64,000 bases of DNA from Portunus trituberculatus (GCF_017591435.1 NC_059259.1:3495742-3559741), one strand, 5' to 3'; positions 1-30,738 are shown, counted from the first letter of the stretch. The notes: generated by a model from the letters alone, not told the origin. A program made the numbers and translations.

Positions 1-1006
1 GTAGGAAGAGAAATGAGAACAATAATTAAGGACAGACCATCAGAATGGGGCTTGGTGGAGAGTGGAGTTCCACAGGGATCAGTGTTGGCACCAGTAATGT
101 TCGTGGTCTACATAAATGACATGGTGGATGGGGTGTCCAGTTATGTGAGCCTATTTGCAGACGATGCAAAATTGTTAAGAAAAGTGAGATGTGACAAAGA
201 TTGCGAACTACTCCAGAAAGACTTGGACAGAATATGGAAATGGAGCTGTACATGGCAAATGGAGTTCAACACGACAAAATGCAAGAAAATAGAGTTTGGC
301 AAGAGTGAAAGAAGAATCAGGAGTATGTACAAGATAGGAAATGAAGACATAAAACCAGTCATGAAGAAAAAGACCTTGGGGTGACAATTACCAATGACCT
401 ATCGCCAGAGAGACATATAAACAAAATAATTGGAGAAGTATTGAACTTATTGAGGAACATAAGAGTGGCGTTCGATATTTAGATGAAGAAATGATGAAGA
501 AAATAATTACTGCAATGATAAGACCGAGGCTTGAATATGCAACAATACAGTGGGCTCGAACTTAAAAAACACATAAGGAAACTAGAAAAAGTACAGAGGG
601 CTGCAACAAAAATGGTGCCTGACTTAAGAGATTTGACTTATGAAGACAGACTGAAAAGAATGCAACTTCCGACCCTGGAAAACAGAAGAAAGGGAGACCT
701 GATAGCAATATACAGAGTGATGATTGGCATGGAAAAAATGGATAGGGAAGATCTGTGTATGTGGAATGAAAGAATGTCGAGAGGGCATGGGAAAAACTAA
801 AATGGCCACGATAGGAGAGATGTGAAAAATATAGCTTCCCTCATAGAAGGGTGGAAGCATGGAATAGTTTAGACGTGGAAGTGGTCAACGCAAGGAATAT
901 TCATGATTTTAAGAAAAAGCTGGACATTAATAGATATGGAGACGGGACAACACGAGCATAGCTCTTTTCCCGTATGTTACAATTAGGTAAATACAATTAG
1001 GTAAAT
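1..1006 (+). mobile_element. 3' part of a CR1/jockey-type LINE (family A, copy 1)
   Basis: The reverse transcriptase core is at 46-180 with VPQGSVLAP and FADD, followed by WQMEFNTTKC. The frame breaks near 345-384, where KDLGVTI should follow, and again near 470 where one base is missing relative to copy 2. The C-terminal part continues in shifted frames to ~960. The 3' end is two copies of a 14-bp unit (ATTAGGTAAATACA), running straight into an AC array at 1006-1031. The 5' part lies outside the window. Copy 2 (2688-5957) is nearly identical and inverted. Confidence 0.85.
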
Positions 1007-1031
<25 letters not shown>

Positions 1032-1037
<6 letters not shown>

Positions 1038-1604
1038 GATAGATGGAGTGGGTGGTTGATGATAAAATGAAAAGCTTTTAATATCTTCTATCTCATACAG
1101 TCACTAGTTTTCAATACCTTGTCAGAGGCCACTGTGGCCAATCACAACTGCCACAAAAAATGGATGACATGTCAATTTTGTTGGAAATATAAAGAGGAAA
1201 ACTGCTTCATCAAGCAGGAAGCTGACCGTGTACATGATAAGTGCTCCTCATGATTCATGATCACTATTCTAGTTCACTATATTTCCACTGCACCAGGAAC
1301 ATAATACCATCTGTTCCCCTGGAGCAGTGGTTCTCAACACCATGATCATGACTGAAATAAGTGTTGTGAGTAAGGGTTGTCAGAGGGTAGCTTTACATAC
1401 ACTTGTTTTCTTTCCTGTTTCAAATGTATTGAAATTCATTGTTAGTAAATATAAACTTGTATAAATAGAATAATAAAAGCTGATAAACATGTGCAAGTAT
1501 GTCATGAAAATGGTTGGATGCCTGATTTGTAGCAGAGGAGTTACAGAACTGGACTTCATTCAGTTGTTACCTTAATAATGAAGTGAACCTCACACACCAT
1601 CATC
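1032..1604. other. Stretch downstream of the Pep-like gene, no gene seen
   Basis: It would be 3' UTR or downstream DNA of the minus-strand gene. At 1326-1339 there is CAGTGGTTCTCAAC, which looks like one end of a hAT-type element, but no matching opposite end was found. No convincing additional exon or polyadenylation signal was identified. Confidence 0.4.
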
Positions 1605-19246
<17,642 letters not shown>

Positions 19247-19410
19247 GGTACTACTGCTGCTGAGAAAGGAAAAATAACAACCATTATAATCTCACTTATA
19301 TCATAGGAATTATTAGATGTTCTTTCAGTCTGTAAGCTTTACAGACTTCACATCATATGTATATCTTTTTAATGATGTATTTTTGGTTAAAATTTATCAC
19401 TTCTCACTAG

Positions 19411-19621
<211 letters not shown>

Positions 19622-19796
19622 AACATCAAATAATGTACAATGTGTAAGTACATTATCATTACTATGTCTAGCCAGACAACACCTCTGTATGTATTCTATC
19701 TATCACTTCTCTCCTCCCTGTGGTCTTAATAACTGCCATAATGGTTCCTTTCTCCACCCTAACCATTTCTTGCCTCCACTTAGTTGCTCATGTACA

Positions 19797-21795
19797 ACTA
19801 GAGCTCTCTTGAGGAGAGACAAGAAGAGGTATGTCGGGGGTCTTGCCAAGGATCTAGCCCAGCATTTCCCAACCTTTTCCAACCATAGCACCCCCTGTTG
19901 TCATGTGTAAGCAATCCAGCACCCTCAATTAATATCTTGTCATTACAATGACAAAAGAAAGTGAAGCATGTGCATCACTTCCCAGCACCCCCTATAATTG
20001 ATTTCAATACCCACAGGGGGTGCTAGCACCCTAGGTTGGGAAACGGTGATGTAGAGTGTTATTTAAATGCTAATGACCTCCGACCTGCCTATCGTGCCCT
20101 GAAGAAACTCCACTCCAAGTCTACATCTCAAGTGAGCACTATTCGAAAAGTAGATGGTTGCCTTGTATTGGACGCAGATGGGCAGATGGCTCGTTGGGCT
20201 GAGTACTTTGATCAGCTGTTCATGGTGGATCCTCCAAGTGGACAGCTCCAAACTGCAGGGTTACATATGCTGGATGCTGATTCACGCATTGACGAAACTG
20301 CACCCTCCACTGATGATGTCAAAGAGGCTGTAGTAAAGTTGAGGGATGGAAAGACAGTTGGCTATAACAACAGTGCGGAGCTGCTCAAAGCAGGGGATGA
20401 GGCCATGATGCGTGGGTTGCATGCTGTCTTGACAGTTGTACGGCATTTAGGTACCACTCCCCATGAATGGAAAAAGGGTTTGGTCATCCCCATCTGGAAA
20501 GGGAAATGGGACCGACAGAACTGCAACAACTACCACAGTATAACACTGCTCAGCATACCAGGCAAGGTGCTTGCCCATTTGCTGTTGATGCGTATCCACA
20601 ATCATCTGCCAAAACACCAGAGACCTAAAGAGTCTGGGTTGATGCCCGGTAAGTCAACAACTGACCGGATCCTAGCACATCGTGTACTGGTGGAGTGCTG
20701 ACATGCTTCAACAAGAGATGCTTGCAACCTATGTCGATCTCAAGAAGGAGTTTGATTCGGTGCATCGAGAGACACTCTGGGATCTTCTGCATCTTCATGG
20801 GATTCCTACAGTGATTACCTGGCTTCTACTCTGGGACTGTGAGTGCTGTGAAGTGTGGAGGGAGCTTGTCCAGCTTCTTTCCTGTGAATAAGGGAGTGAG
20901 GCAGGGATGTGTGCTTGCTCCATTACTTTTCAACACTTGCATAGATTGGGTACTAGGCACAGTTGTAGACCAAAGTCATTGTGGAGCATGTCGGCAATAC
21001 TGAGATTACAGATCTTGTTCTTGCCGATGTTGCAGTAATCTTTGCCGAGTCACTGGAGGCTTTGGTAATGGCTCTAGAGGCAATGCACAAGGAGGTGAAG
21101 CCCTGAAACTCCAGATTTCCTAGCCCAAGACCAAGGTTCTGGTGTATGGAGGCTTACTGGATGAAACAGTACAGTCTGTCCATGCGTGTGGCGAGGACAA
21201 TGAGATCTCGGAAAACTTCACATACCTTGGTAGTGTAGTGCATAACGACGGTGGGTTGAGCCAGGAAGTTGTACAGCAGATTGGCCTGGCTCATGGTGCT
21301 ATAGACTCACTCAACATGAGTATTTGGTATTGTCGGTACCTGTGCAGACGGACAAAGATTCGGATCTTCAATTCGCTGGTGATCCTTGTCTTAATCAATG
21401 GTTGTGAGACATAGATGCTGAACACTGATCTGAAGAGGCAAATTGATGTCTTTGATACTAGATGCCTTCACAAGACCATGGGGTACCGCTGGTATGACTT
21501 TGTGACAAATTGCTCCATTGAGACTGATTTGAGACCAATTACCAGCATAATCCATCAACACTAACTGCGACTATATGGGCACATGGCAAGCTACCCAGAA
21601 GCCAATTCTGCGTATCAGGTCATCTCCGAAAAGGATAACTCAGCATGGAGGAGGCCGAGGGGACGTCCAAAGAACACATGGCTGCTGCAAGTCGATGTCT
21701 CTTGCTGGGAGTTATTTAGTATGGGAAGGGAGTCTGCATCGAGACTCATGAGGCGTGACCGTATGGAGTGGCACCATAGGGTAGGCGGGATTTAG
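19797..21795 (+). mobile_element. RTE-like LINE fragment, copy 1
   Basis: It starts abruptly in sequence homologous to 49188 (RALLRRDKKRYVGGLAKD). It then covers the linker and reverse transcriptase: LRPAYRALKKLHSK, WAEYFDQLF, EWKKGLVIPIWKGK, the LLSIPGKVLAHLLLMRI block, and YVDLKKEFDSVHRETLWD near 20728. The catalytic region near 21020 is decayed, and the C-terminal part has ENFTYLGSVVHNDGG, a CRRTKIRIFNSLV block, and RRPRGRPKNTWL near 21650. Stops and shifts occur at 20700, 20889 and 21414. The C-terminal arrangement matches RTE/BovB-type LINEs; the same family recurs at 47.8-52.5 kb. A hAT MITE (19860-20048) is inserted in it. Confidence 0.75.
19860..20048. mobile_element. hAT-type MITE inside RTE-like copy 1
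   Basis: A 189-bp non-coding insert with inverted ends CAGCATTTCCCAACCT and AGGTTGGGAAACGGTG. It is absent from the related sequence near 49237. The flanks ATCTAGCC and ATGTAGAG are an imperfect 8-bp target duplication. Confidence 0.7.
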
Positions 21796-22717
21796 CTCAC
21801 ATGGGCAAAATCTTCCCTAACTTCTACTAGATACATGTCATTCATTCTGACCAGATATTAGGTTCACCTCTCTCACTTCATATAGTCTATGCTCTGCTTT
21901 TTCCATTTATAAGAAGAGCTCTGGCTGAGGACTGAGGGGAAGAAAGGGGGATACACTGGGATGTCAGTCATCACTAAATTATCCAAAATTAAAGAAGTCT
22001 TTAAAGATCCTCCTTCTAAGATTAGTTAAAAGAAAAAGGAAATACTGAAGCACACAGGGAGTTTCAGAGTTTACTACTTAAAAGGATAAACAACTGAGAA
22101 TGCTGTTAGTTCTTGCATTAGGGAGAAAAGCCCTAAAAAAGAACATTTTTACAAATTCTACAAGTTGAAAACTCTCTGCTTAGTTCTGCACTTCCTCCTT
22201 CCTAGACAATCATCCTTAACTTTTGAATGACTTTTTTAATTACTTTTTAGGACTAGCACCTCTGGGCTCTTTTCACTCTTTTAATTGCATCTGGCCAATG
22301 TCTCTTACACAACAAGAAAAAATGTGTTCACTATCCCAAAGATCTACCAGGTGTCCAAACTTAATGTTAAAGGAAGAGAAGAATAGGAAGCAGAACACTC
22401 CTTCTCAAACATTACCTTTTTTTCCTAATGATCATGTTCTCAATGCATATGGTGGTACGTGGAGATGAAAGCCAGTACTGTCAGCCTGCAACAATGACAA
22501 CATCACTAACCACATACTATGACATTAACCCAGGAACAATTTTCTTCTTACTACTACAATGAATCCAGTCTCACAGAGGACTCAGGGTGTTGGCCGTGTC
22601 TGTATCACATTGCTGTTACATTCAGTCAACTGGCACATTAGTAAAACAAAAGTTAGTGTGTGACAGACTACTAGTGACATGAAAAATGTAAAATAATTTT
22701 TTGTGACTCTATTTCTT

Positions 22718-22752
<35 letters not shown>

Positions 22753-22905
22753 GCTCATACTGTTATCCATTACAAAAGTTATTCCAAAAAGTTATTATAT
22801 ATGAGTGCATGTTTTTTTCAATGGCTTTCAATTTGATGTTAGAATGAGATTCTGTATATTTTCCAGGACACTTGGCAACACATACAAGTGCTACAACACT
22901 GCCAA
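21796..22905. other. Non-coding stretch
   Basis: AT-rich sequence with a (CT)n run at about 22719-22752. No supported gene, RNA or element was recognised. Confidence 0.5.
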
Positions 22906-23039
22906 CCCTGTGCCCATAACAAGGGAAACCACAGGCCACATCCAACTGGCCTCCCAAACTTGTTGCTTTAGAGTTGAGGTGGCAACACTGTGTACAAGTA
23001 TAGCCAACATTCACAAGCCACTGGATATAAAATCATAAA

Positions 23040-25850
23040 ACTGGCAACATGAAATGGAATTTATTAAATTACTCAATCAAATGGTTCTAAGTCTAGCTCA
23101 ATTTTTATTTCTTGTCAATACTCTGCATGACTCTTGCCTGTCAGTGAGATCTAACTGTGCAGACATTGTGGCGATCACAGAGGCGTGGCAGATAACTCCT
23201 GAGGTGTGTATGATTCAAGATTTCCAGCTGTTCCACCACCTAAGGAATCAACGCAGGGGGGGAGGAGTGGCCCTGTTTTGCCGCTCTGACCTCAGCCCCT
23301 CACACCTACACGTCGACGTCCCCGCCGGATTGGAGGCCCTGTGGGTGAGGGTTACCCCCTGCCACCCCGCAACACAGCCTCCATCATTGTGTGTGTTGTC
23401 TACCACCCTCCACGGGCCGCCACTGCACGGTTGCTCACTGATCACATCATCGAGACTGCTGATGCTCTACGGGTGAGATTTCCTGCTGCCAAGCTGGTAA
23501 TCTGTGGTGACTTCAACCGCTTGGATATCAGTGAAATCCTGCACCAGCTACACCTCACCCAGGTCGTGGACTTCCCCACCCACCACCAGTCCACCCTCGA
23601 CCTTATCATGACAGACCTGAGCCAGCAGTACTCGCCTCCCAAGCCACTCCCCCCCATGGGACGCAGCACCCACCTCTCCATCCTGTGGACACCCACCCCC
23701 ACCACCTCGGTTCCCAGGTCAACTGTCACCAGATCCCACAGGCCCATGCCTGACTCCGCCATGAGGGAATTTGGGCAGTGGCTGACACATCACCCGTGGA
23801 CCGAGGTACTGGAGGAGGAAGACGTCCACACAAAATGGCGGAACTACTTCACCACCACAACGGAAGCGTTCCACCACTACTTTCCCACCAAGGACATCAC
23901 AGTGGACCCATCTGATGCCCCTTGGATGACGCCCTGCATCAAACGACTCCTTCGTCAGCGTGACAGGGCTTTCCACTCTAGCCCTGACCAGTACAGGAGT
24001 TTAAGGAACAGAGTTATCAGGGAAATTAAAAAAGCCAAGGCAAGCTACTACCCAGACAAAATTCACCATCTCAAGCTTACTAACAACAGACAGTGGTACG
24101 ACAAGATTAAGTCTTTGTGTGGTTTACAAAACAAGCCTCTTCTCTTCCCTGTGTTTCACACCTTTCACCTGACAGCGCGGCCGAAGAGATTAACGGTCAC
24201 TTCGCTGCGATCTGTCAGACACTCCCTCCCCTTCACTCCACTACTCTCCCAGCCTACCTCCCTGCCTCCTCCCTCCACCCCTGTCCAGGAGGTTGATGTT
24301 TACAGGAAGCTTCTTAAATTTAAACTAAACAGATCCACCACTCCCACTGACCTCCCCATCAAAATTTACAGAGAATTTGCCCCAGAACTTGCCACACCCC
24401 TTTGCTCTATCATCAATGCCTCCCTTTCTCAACATTCCTGCCCCGATGACTGGAAGACATCTTACGTCACCCCTCCCCAAAATTTCTAATCCACAGTCAC
24501 TGAATGATCTAAGACCAGTCGCCATCACCCCTATACCCAGCCTTATCTGTGAAGATTTTGTGTTCGACTGGGCCTATAACAAAATTTGTAACTCTATTGA
24601 CACACAACAATTTGGCAATATTAAATCCACCTCCACATCTCACTACCTTGTCAGCTTCCTGGAATTCGTCCACAGCCACCTGGACAAACGCAACACTTCT
24701 CTAGCTATTGCTTTTGTGGACTTCAGAAAGGCCTTTGATCTTGTTGATCACACTGTTGTGATAAATAAAGCCATCACTCTGGGTCTCTCTCCCTACCTGA
24801 TAGCGTGGCTGGCAGACTTCCTCACGGGAAGGCGTCAGGCCGTTCGTTATCAGGGCTCTGTCTCCTCTTTCCAACAGCTCACATGCGGGGTCCCTCAGGG
24901 GACCAAGATGGGTCCACTGTGTTTCCTCATCCTTATCAACGATGCTCTCGTCCACACCCCCCACCGCTGGAAGTATGTGGACGACTGCACCGTGGGCGTA
25001 CCCGTCAACAACACCAACCCAGACTTCTCAGCACTGCAGTCCACTCTAAACCAACTACAGACGTGGACGGAGGACAACAAAATGACCATCAACCACACCA
25101 AGACCGTGGTGATGCACATTTGTACCTCCACAGCAGCAGTCCCCCTCCCCAGCTTTCTGTGGGCCCTCACTCCCTCCAGGTGGTCCGCAGCACCAAGCTT
25201 CTAGGTGTCTTGGTGGATGATCAGTTATCATGGAAGCAGCATGTTTCCAACATCATCAGGTCAGCCTCATATAAAATCTATTTACTGCGCCGACTCAGGT
25301 CCCTGGGAGCACCGGCAGATGAGCTGAGGGGAGTGTACCTCACCTTTATACTCCCTAAGCTCATGTACGCCGCCCCAGCGTGGTCCTCCTCCTGAACCTC
25401 ACACAACGACAACAGCTGGAGAGGGTTCAGAGGAGGGCGTTCAGGGTCATCCTTGGGCCTGCCTACAGGTCCTACGAGGACGCCCTGACCTGCCTGAGTC
25501 TGCCGAGGCTGGCCACAAGACACCAGGAAGCCTTGGAAAAATTTGGGGAAGGACTGCTGCGTCATCCACGTCTCCGCCACCTGCTACCCCCGACGTGCCT
25601 CCCCTGCTCGCGCCACCCGACACCAGAATCGCGTGGCGCCCTTAAGAGCACCGCGCACTGATCGGTACCGACTTAGCGCGGTGCCCACTACTGTGCGAGC
25701 CTTAAATAAATAAGTGAATTTCTAGGTTAAGTTTATCCATAGTTAGGTTAAGCATTTTTAGTTCATTGTGGTAATGTCCCCCCTGTACATTTTCAGTGTA
25801 ATTTTTTACATTGCTAAACTAATAAACCAAATATTATTATTATTATTATT
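23040..25850 (+). mobile_element. YVDD-type LINE (CR1/L2-like), nearly full coding span
   Basis: Endonuclease: ADIVAITEAWQITPEV and RRGGGVALFCRSDL (23160-23290), then after a frameshift VICGDFNRLDISEIL (23500) and QSTLDLIMTDL. Reverse transcriptase: LRPVAITPIP (24510), FVDFRKAFDLVDHTVV (24715), CGVPQGTKMGPLCFLILI (24884) and KYVDDCTVGV (24973). Here YVDD replaces the usual YADD. The C-terminal part has VVRSTKLLGVLVDDQLSWK, APAWSSS and QLERVQRRAFRVILGPAYRS. Frame changes near 23380, 24480, 25190 and 25390 show decay. The 3' end is (ATT)n at 25832-25850 after TAATAAACC. ACACTGCCA occurs on both sides (22897 and 25850) and may be a target duplication. Confidence 0.75.
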
Positions 25851-26341
25851 ACACTGCCAGCACTGCCAGGCTGAGTCACTGGTAACCATCTCAAATTTTT
25901 CCACTCTTACAACATTTGCCTTTTCTTCCAGACCTTCATAGAACATTTTGTATTATCATCATTTTATTGACCTTTCACACTCAATACAAGTATGTAATGC
26001 CTCTTCATGGGGGATCCATGAGGGCAATGGTGGGCGGTAAATCTATACTTCTGCACCATACTCTCACTTCTGAACAAAACTATTTTCTTCTCTTCAGGTA
26101 GTTTTCAACTTAATTTGAATGAATCTGCATTTCATTTCCATTGTTTATCAGTACTTTTTATTCCCCCCTCCTCCCTTCCATAAAAAAAACTTGATCTATC
26201 CCCTCAAAGTACTTTTACAATGGAAAAAAGTATGAAAAAAAGTTAAATAATAACAGTTCCATCATCACAAAGTGCCACAAAAGCCTTAAAAGTAATCTGG
26301 ACTGTTAGTGTAGGGGAGAGAACTCAAAAGCCACTCCTGCA

Positions 26342-26452
26342 TACCACTGGCTATACCAACTTAATGAAAAACCTAATTTAACCAAAACTAACCTAACCAA
26401 TATGTAGTTAACCTAACCTAACCTAACTGAGGTAACATAACCTAGCTGAAGC
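26342..26452. repeat. Degenerate (AACCTA)n telomere-like repeat
   Basis: Contains runs such as AACCTAACCTAACCTAACT with point changes. The complement matches TTAGG, the arthropod telomere unit, so it may be an interstitial telomeric trace or simply a related simple repeat. Confidence 0.55.
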
Positions 26453-26860
26453 AACACACACTGCCAAGACATCTTTTTAAGAATAAATAGACTTAATCTA
26501 ACCAAATTAAACTCATCTAACCAAAGCAACCAAAGCCTAACCTTTCTGGCACAAATGAAAAAAATTAATATGGTCATTATCTTATTTCTCTTCATAAAAT
26601 CTGGCAATACAATAGAAATAATTGAGAGAAAACCCTGTCCATAGACTGATTCAAACTGAGTCACTTCTCTCTGCACACTGCTCTGATTGGCTAGACTTAT
26701 TCTGTATTTCTTTTTATTGGCTAGTGGCTGCATGCTCACAAAACAGAACCAATCACCAAAATTCATTTCACCCTTCCTCTTCTTTTCTTGTGATTCCCTT
26801 CAGCTCGTTTGTTGTTTTCCCCACAATATTTGTGTTTCCACACCTCCAGTGCCTGCTATA

Positions 26861-26889
26861 GGGTGATCCTCATGCCATGAGGATCACCC
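26861..26889. repeat. 29-bp palindrome
   Basis: The arms GGGTGATCCTCATG and CATGAGGATCACCC are perfectly complementary over 14 bp around a single C. No element boundary or gene is adjacent. Confidence 0.9.
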
Positions 26890-27754
26890 TGACTCTGTGG
26901 CCCTGAGTGATAGTTCAGAGATACTTATCTATTCCTTCTCAGCCCTAACTCCTCAGTCTGGAGCTACCCTGCACTGTGAGTGAATTGTTTTTCTGCGTTT
27001 TCACCTTGTGTCCTTTACTCTGGCATCGAAGCATCCCTTACAGGAAAGTGATTCCAAGAAATCAAGTAAGATTGTAACTATTGGAAAGAAGTTGGAAGTG
27101 TTAGATCACTATGCTAGTGGAGAAGACCTCAGTGATTGTCCATGCAACAGGACTGAGCTAATAAAATGAGAAAGTCTGTTTTTATTGTCCCATAACCCAG
27201 CAATGTATTATTTTTTTTTTAAGGTTTGAGTAACAAAATCCCCAAATAAGCAGACTTTCCCAGTGGCCAGGAAATAACCCCCTATTACCACTATTTACTA
27301 TGGGAAAATTATGTTTGAATAACGTGATTTTGAATATTGCGATGTCTTCAGGAATGCAACCCTCTCATTAATTGAGTTAACTGTATTATCTTGCTCCCTC
27401 CTACTGTCTCTATTCTCACTTTCATCCCAAAGCTGGATGTTATGTCTACGTGTGCAATAACTTGACTTGCTCTCGTGCCTACACTTTTGAATCTTCTGAG
27501 TTTTCCACCATCTCATTTCAACTCAAAAGTCGCCCTCTAACTAAATTTATCTGTGCTGTCTATCTCTCCCCTAACTCCTCTGACTACAGTAAATTCTTTC
27601 ACTATCTAGCTTCTAAATTCTGTCCCTCTACCCTTTCAAGGAGATCTCCATCCTTGGAGACTTCAATGTTCACCATCAGTTTTGGCTTTCCTCTCCCTTC
27701 ACTGACCATCTTGGTGAACTAGGATTTAACTTTGCTATCCTCCATGACCTAGAG

Positions 27755-28606
27755 CAGTGGTTCCCAAACTATCTTACCTGACGCCCCCTTCTTGCTTCCA
27801 GTAGACCCGCACCCCCCCCCCACTTCCTCTTTTGCTCATGTGAACTTATTTTATTTTATTGCATTTATTTCTTAGCATTGTTCAGGAAAACAGATCTCTG
27901 TTTGTATTAAATTTTAATAATGAAAGCCACTCAAACAAATAATAGTACATTCCAGAGAGACATTTTTTCTAAGTAAACTAAACACATTTGGTTGAAAGGG
28001 AGCGAAAAAAAACTTTAGCAAACTGGCAAAATTGACTTGCAATTTTAAGAATCTAAATAAATTGAAAACATTACATATAATATTTGGAAAGACTCATGAG
28101 ACTTAGGCACAATTTTATGAACTAATTTAATGAGATGGATGCTGTTGCTTCTTCCTCACAAGATCAGAAATCCTAGGTTTGAAGGATGACAGCGCACAAC
28201 GCAAGTCATTTGCTACATCAAGTCGGTTCCGCTGTTTTGTTTTCAGGACAACAAGAGCCGAAAACCCTGCTTCACAAAGATAAGTTGAAGAAAAGGGAAG
28301 AATCACACGAAATGCTTCTTCACCTACTTTTGGGTACATGGGAAGATATTTCAACCAAAACTCTTCTAACTTCATTGTTTCAAAGTCCCTTTTCGCGCTC
28401 GAGTCACATTTCAAATCGATGGCTTCCTCTTGCAGTGAGTCCAGTAACAACTCCACACTGCTATAATCATATTTTGCAAGTATTTAATGGCAGATATTTG
28501 TTCTTTGATTTTATTATTCTTATAATCTATTAAAACATTTTTTTTAGCAGATGACTTCACGCCTTGAATTCTCTTTCGCCTCCCTAGGGGCGTTTGGGAA
28601 CCACTG
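27755..28606 (-). mobile_element. hAT element with perfect 8-bp target duplication
   Basis: This 852-bp element has ends CAGTGGTTCCCAAACT and GTTTGGGAACCACTG and is flanked by ACCTAGAG at 27747-27754 and 28607-28614. On its minus strand, 28456-28127 encodes the C-terminal dimerisation region of a hAT transposase: EFWLKYLPMYPKVGEEAFRV then LPFSSTYLCEAGFSAL and KTKQRNRLDVANDLR. Removing it restores the endonuclease frame of the host LINE. The N-terminal transposase half is absent, so it is non-autonomous. Confidence 0.92.
28127..28456 (-). pseudogene. hAT transposase C-terminal fragment
   Basis: About 109 aa covering the end of the catalytic domain and the dimerisation motif of Charlie/ZBED5-type hAT transposases (TYLCEAGFSAL, RLDVANDLRCALS). 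The frame ends at a natural stop after KKQQHPSH. There is no upstream BED finger or DDE part within the element. Confidence 0.85.
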
Positions 28607-30724
28607 ACCTAGAGCAACTGGTGCAACACCATACTTGCATTCCTGACTGTCTTGGAGATATGCCCAACATTCTTGACCTTTTCTTTACCTCTAATCCTTC
28701 TGTTTATGCTCTTATCCTCTCTTCACCGTTAGGCTCTTCTGATCACAATCTCAAATCTATATATTGTCCTATTTCTCCAATCCCTCCTCAGGATCCCCTA
28801 AGGCAGAGGTACCTCTGACATTTTGCCCCTGCCAGTTGGGAGACCTGAGGTGGTATTATGCTGATTTTCACTGGAATGATTACAGTTTTTGAGTCAGAGA
28901 CCCATCTGTGTGCAGAACCCATAACAGAGGCGAGTGTCTGACATGGAGATGTACATTCCTCACTCTTTTTCTCAACCTAAACCTTCTAAACCTTTGTTTA
29001 AAACAGCCTGTTCTCGTGCTATACATGACAGATGTTGCCAACAAAAGGTACCTGAACCTTCCATTACCTAAATATCATGCACTTTATATTTCTGCCCGGA
29101 ATTATGCCAAGTCTTCAACCTGCCAAACAGTCTTTCATATATAGAAAATGTCAAAATCTCTCAAATTCCCCTTCAGACTTCTGACAACTGGCCAAAAATA
29201 TCTCTAATAACTTTACTCCATTATCTTTCCCTCCTTTATTTCATCCTGATGGCACCACTGCCATCTCTTCTGTCTCTAAAGCTGAACTCTTCTCTCAAAC
29301 CTTTGCTAACAACTTCACTTTGGATGATTCTGGGCTTGTCCCTCCCTCTCCTTCTCCCTCTGACCATTTCATGCCATCAATTAAAATTCTTTGTAATGAT
29401 GTTTTCCATGCCCTCGCTCACCTAAACCCTTGGAGGGCTTGTGGACCTGATGGGGGCCCTCCTATCTTTCTCAAAAACTACCTCCAGGCTTGCACCTCGC
29501 CTGGCCAAAACACTTCCAACTCTATCTATTGACTTCTACCTTTCCTTCTTGCTGGAAGTTTGCAGTTCCCAAAAAGTTTCCTCTCCGACAATTCAATTAT
29601 TGCTGTGGTAGATGGCCACTGTTCTTCTCCTAAATCTATTAGCAGTGGTGTTCCTCAGGGTTCTGTCCTGTCATCCACTCTCCTCCTGTTATTCATAAAT
29701 GATCTTAACCAAACTTCTTGCCCTATCCACTCCTACGCTGATGATACCACCCTACGCCTTTCCATGTCTTTTCAGAGACAACCAATCCTTCAGGAAGTCA
29801 ACGTGTCATGCAGGGACACCACAGAACATCTAACTCCTGATCTTTCTAAGATTTCTAAATGAAGCAGAGAAAACTTATTAATGTTCAATGCATCAAAAAT
29901 TCAATTCCTCTATCTACCTCAACAAAACTTTCTAGACAACTATTCCCTCTTTTTCAGAGACACTCAACTGTCTTCCTCTTCCACACTGAATATCCTGAGC
30001 CTGTCCTTTACTCATAATCTAAAGTAGAAACTTCACATCTTACTAAAGCAGCTTGTATGTAGTTAGGTGTTCTGAGGCATCTTTGCCAGCTTTTCTCACC
30101 ACTCCCCCAACTCCTAATTCTGTTCAAAGGTTTCATCTGCCTATGCATGGAGTACTCTTTGCAGTTTAGGGGATTCCACTCACACAGCTTTATTAGATAG
30201 AATGGAATCAAAACTGTCAAATAAATTCCATCCCTGACTGACTGTCTTCAGCCTCCTTCTCACTGCTGGAATGTTGCATCTCTTGCTATCTTTTATCATT
30301 ATTTTCATACGAACTGTTTATTTGATCTTGCTAACTGTATGCCTCCCCTCCTGCAGCCTCGCTGCACAAGGCTTTCCTTTCCTTTTTTCTTTTTTTTTTA
30401 TCACCCATATTCTGTCCAACTTCCATTTGCAAGAGTTAACTAACCAGTATTCTCAATCTTTCATACCTTTCTCTGGTCAACTCTGGAACTCCCTGCTTGT
30501 GTCTGTATTTCCAACTTCCTATGACTTCACTTCATTCAAGAAGAAGGTTTCAAGACATTTGTCCCCGTCATTTGGCTAACTATTGCCTCTGTAAGGAGGA
30601 TGGCAACTTTGTGGGCCTCTTTTCAGTAAATCTTACCAATAGTACCTTCATAAGTATTTTTTAATACTCCCTTCCCCTCCTCACCAAGCTTGGGGGCATG
30701 TGGGGAATTGGGGGATTGGGGGGA

Positions 30725-30738
<14 letters not shown>

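Larger units (their letters stand above)
25860..27400. other. Non-coding stretch with AACCT repeats and a palindrome
   Basis: No supported gene. It contains degenerate AACCTAACC repeats (26342-26452) and a 29-bp near-perfect palindrome (26861-26889), both listed separately. Short frames are not convincing. Confidence 0.45.
27420..30650 (+). mobile_element. Jockey-like LINE, split by a hAT element
   Basis: Endonuclease sequence runs across the hAT insert: ILGDFNVHHQFW near 27655, GFNFAILHDLEQ joined across 27747/28607, then SSDHNLK near 28737. Reverse transcriptase: HLNPWRACGPDG (29419), SGVPQGSVLSSTLLLLFIND (29644) and SYADDTTL (29731). The C-terminal block SFIPFSGQLWNSL and FKKKVSRHLSPSFG ends at 30579. 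About 100 codons between 29510 and 29550 are missing, and stops are scattered. Decayed. Confidence 0.75.

Noticed and set aside
1326..1339. A complete hAT MITE starting at CAGTGGTTCTCAAC
   Set aside because: No inverted partner or 8-bp duplication was found downstream.
22897..25858. ACACTGCCA as a firm target duplication of the YVDD LINE
   Set aside because: The motif is at both sides, but the 5' end of the element could not be fixed and the right copy is itself partly repeated, so it is only noted as possible.
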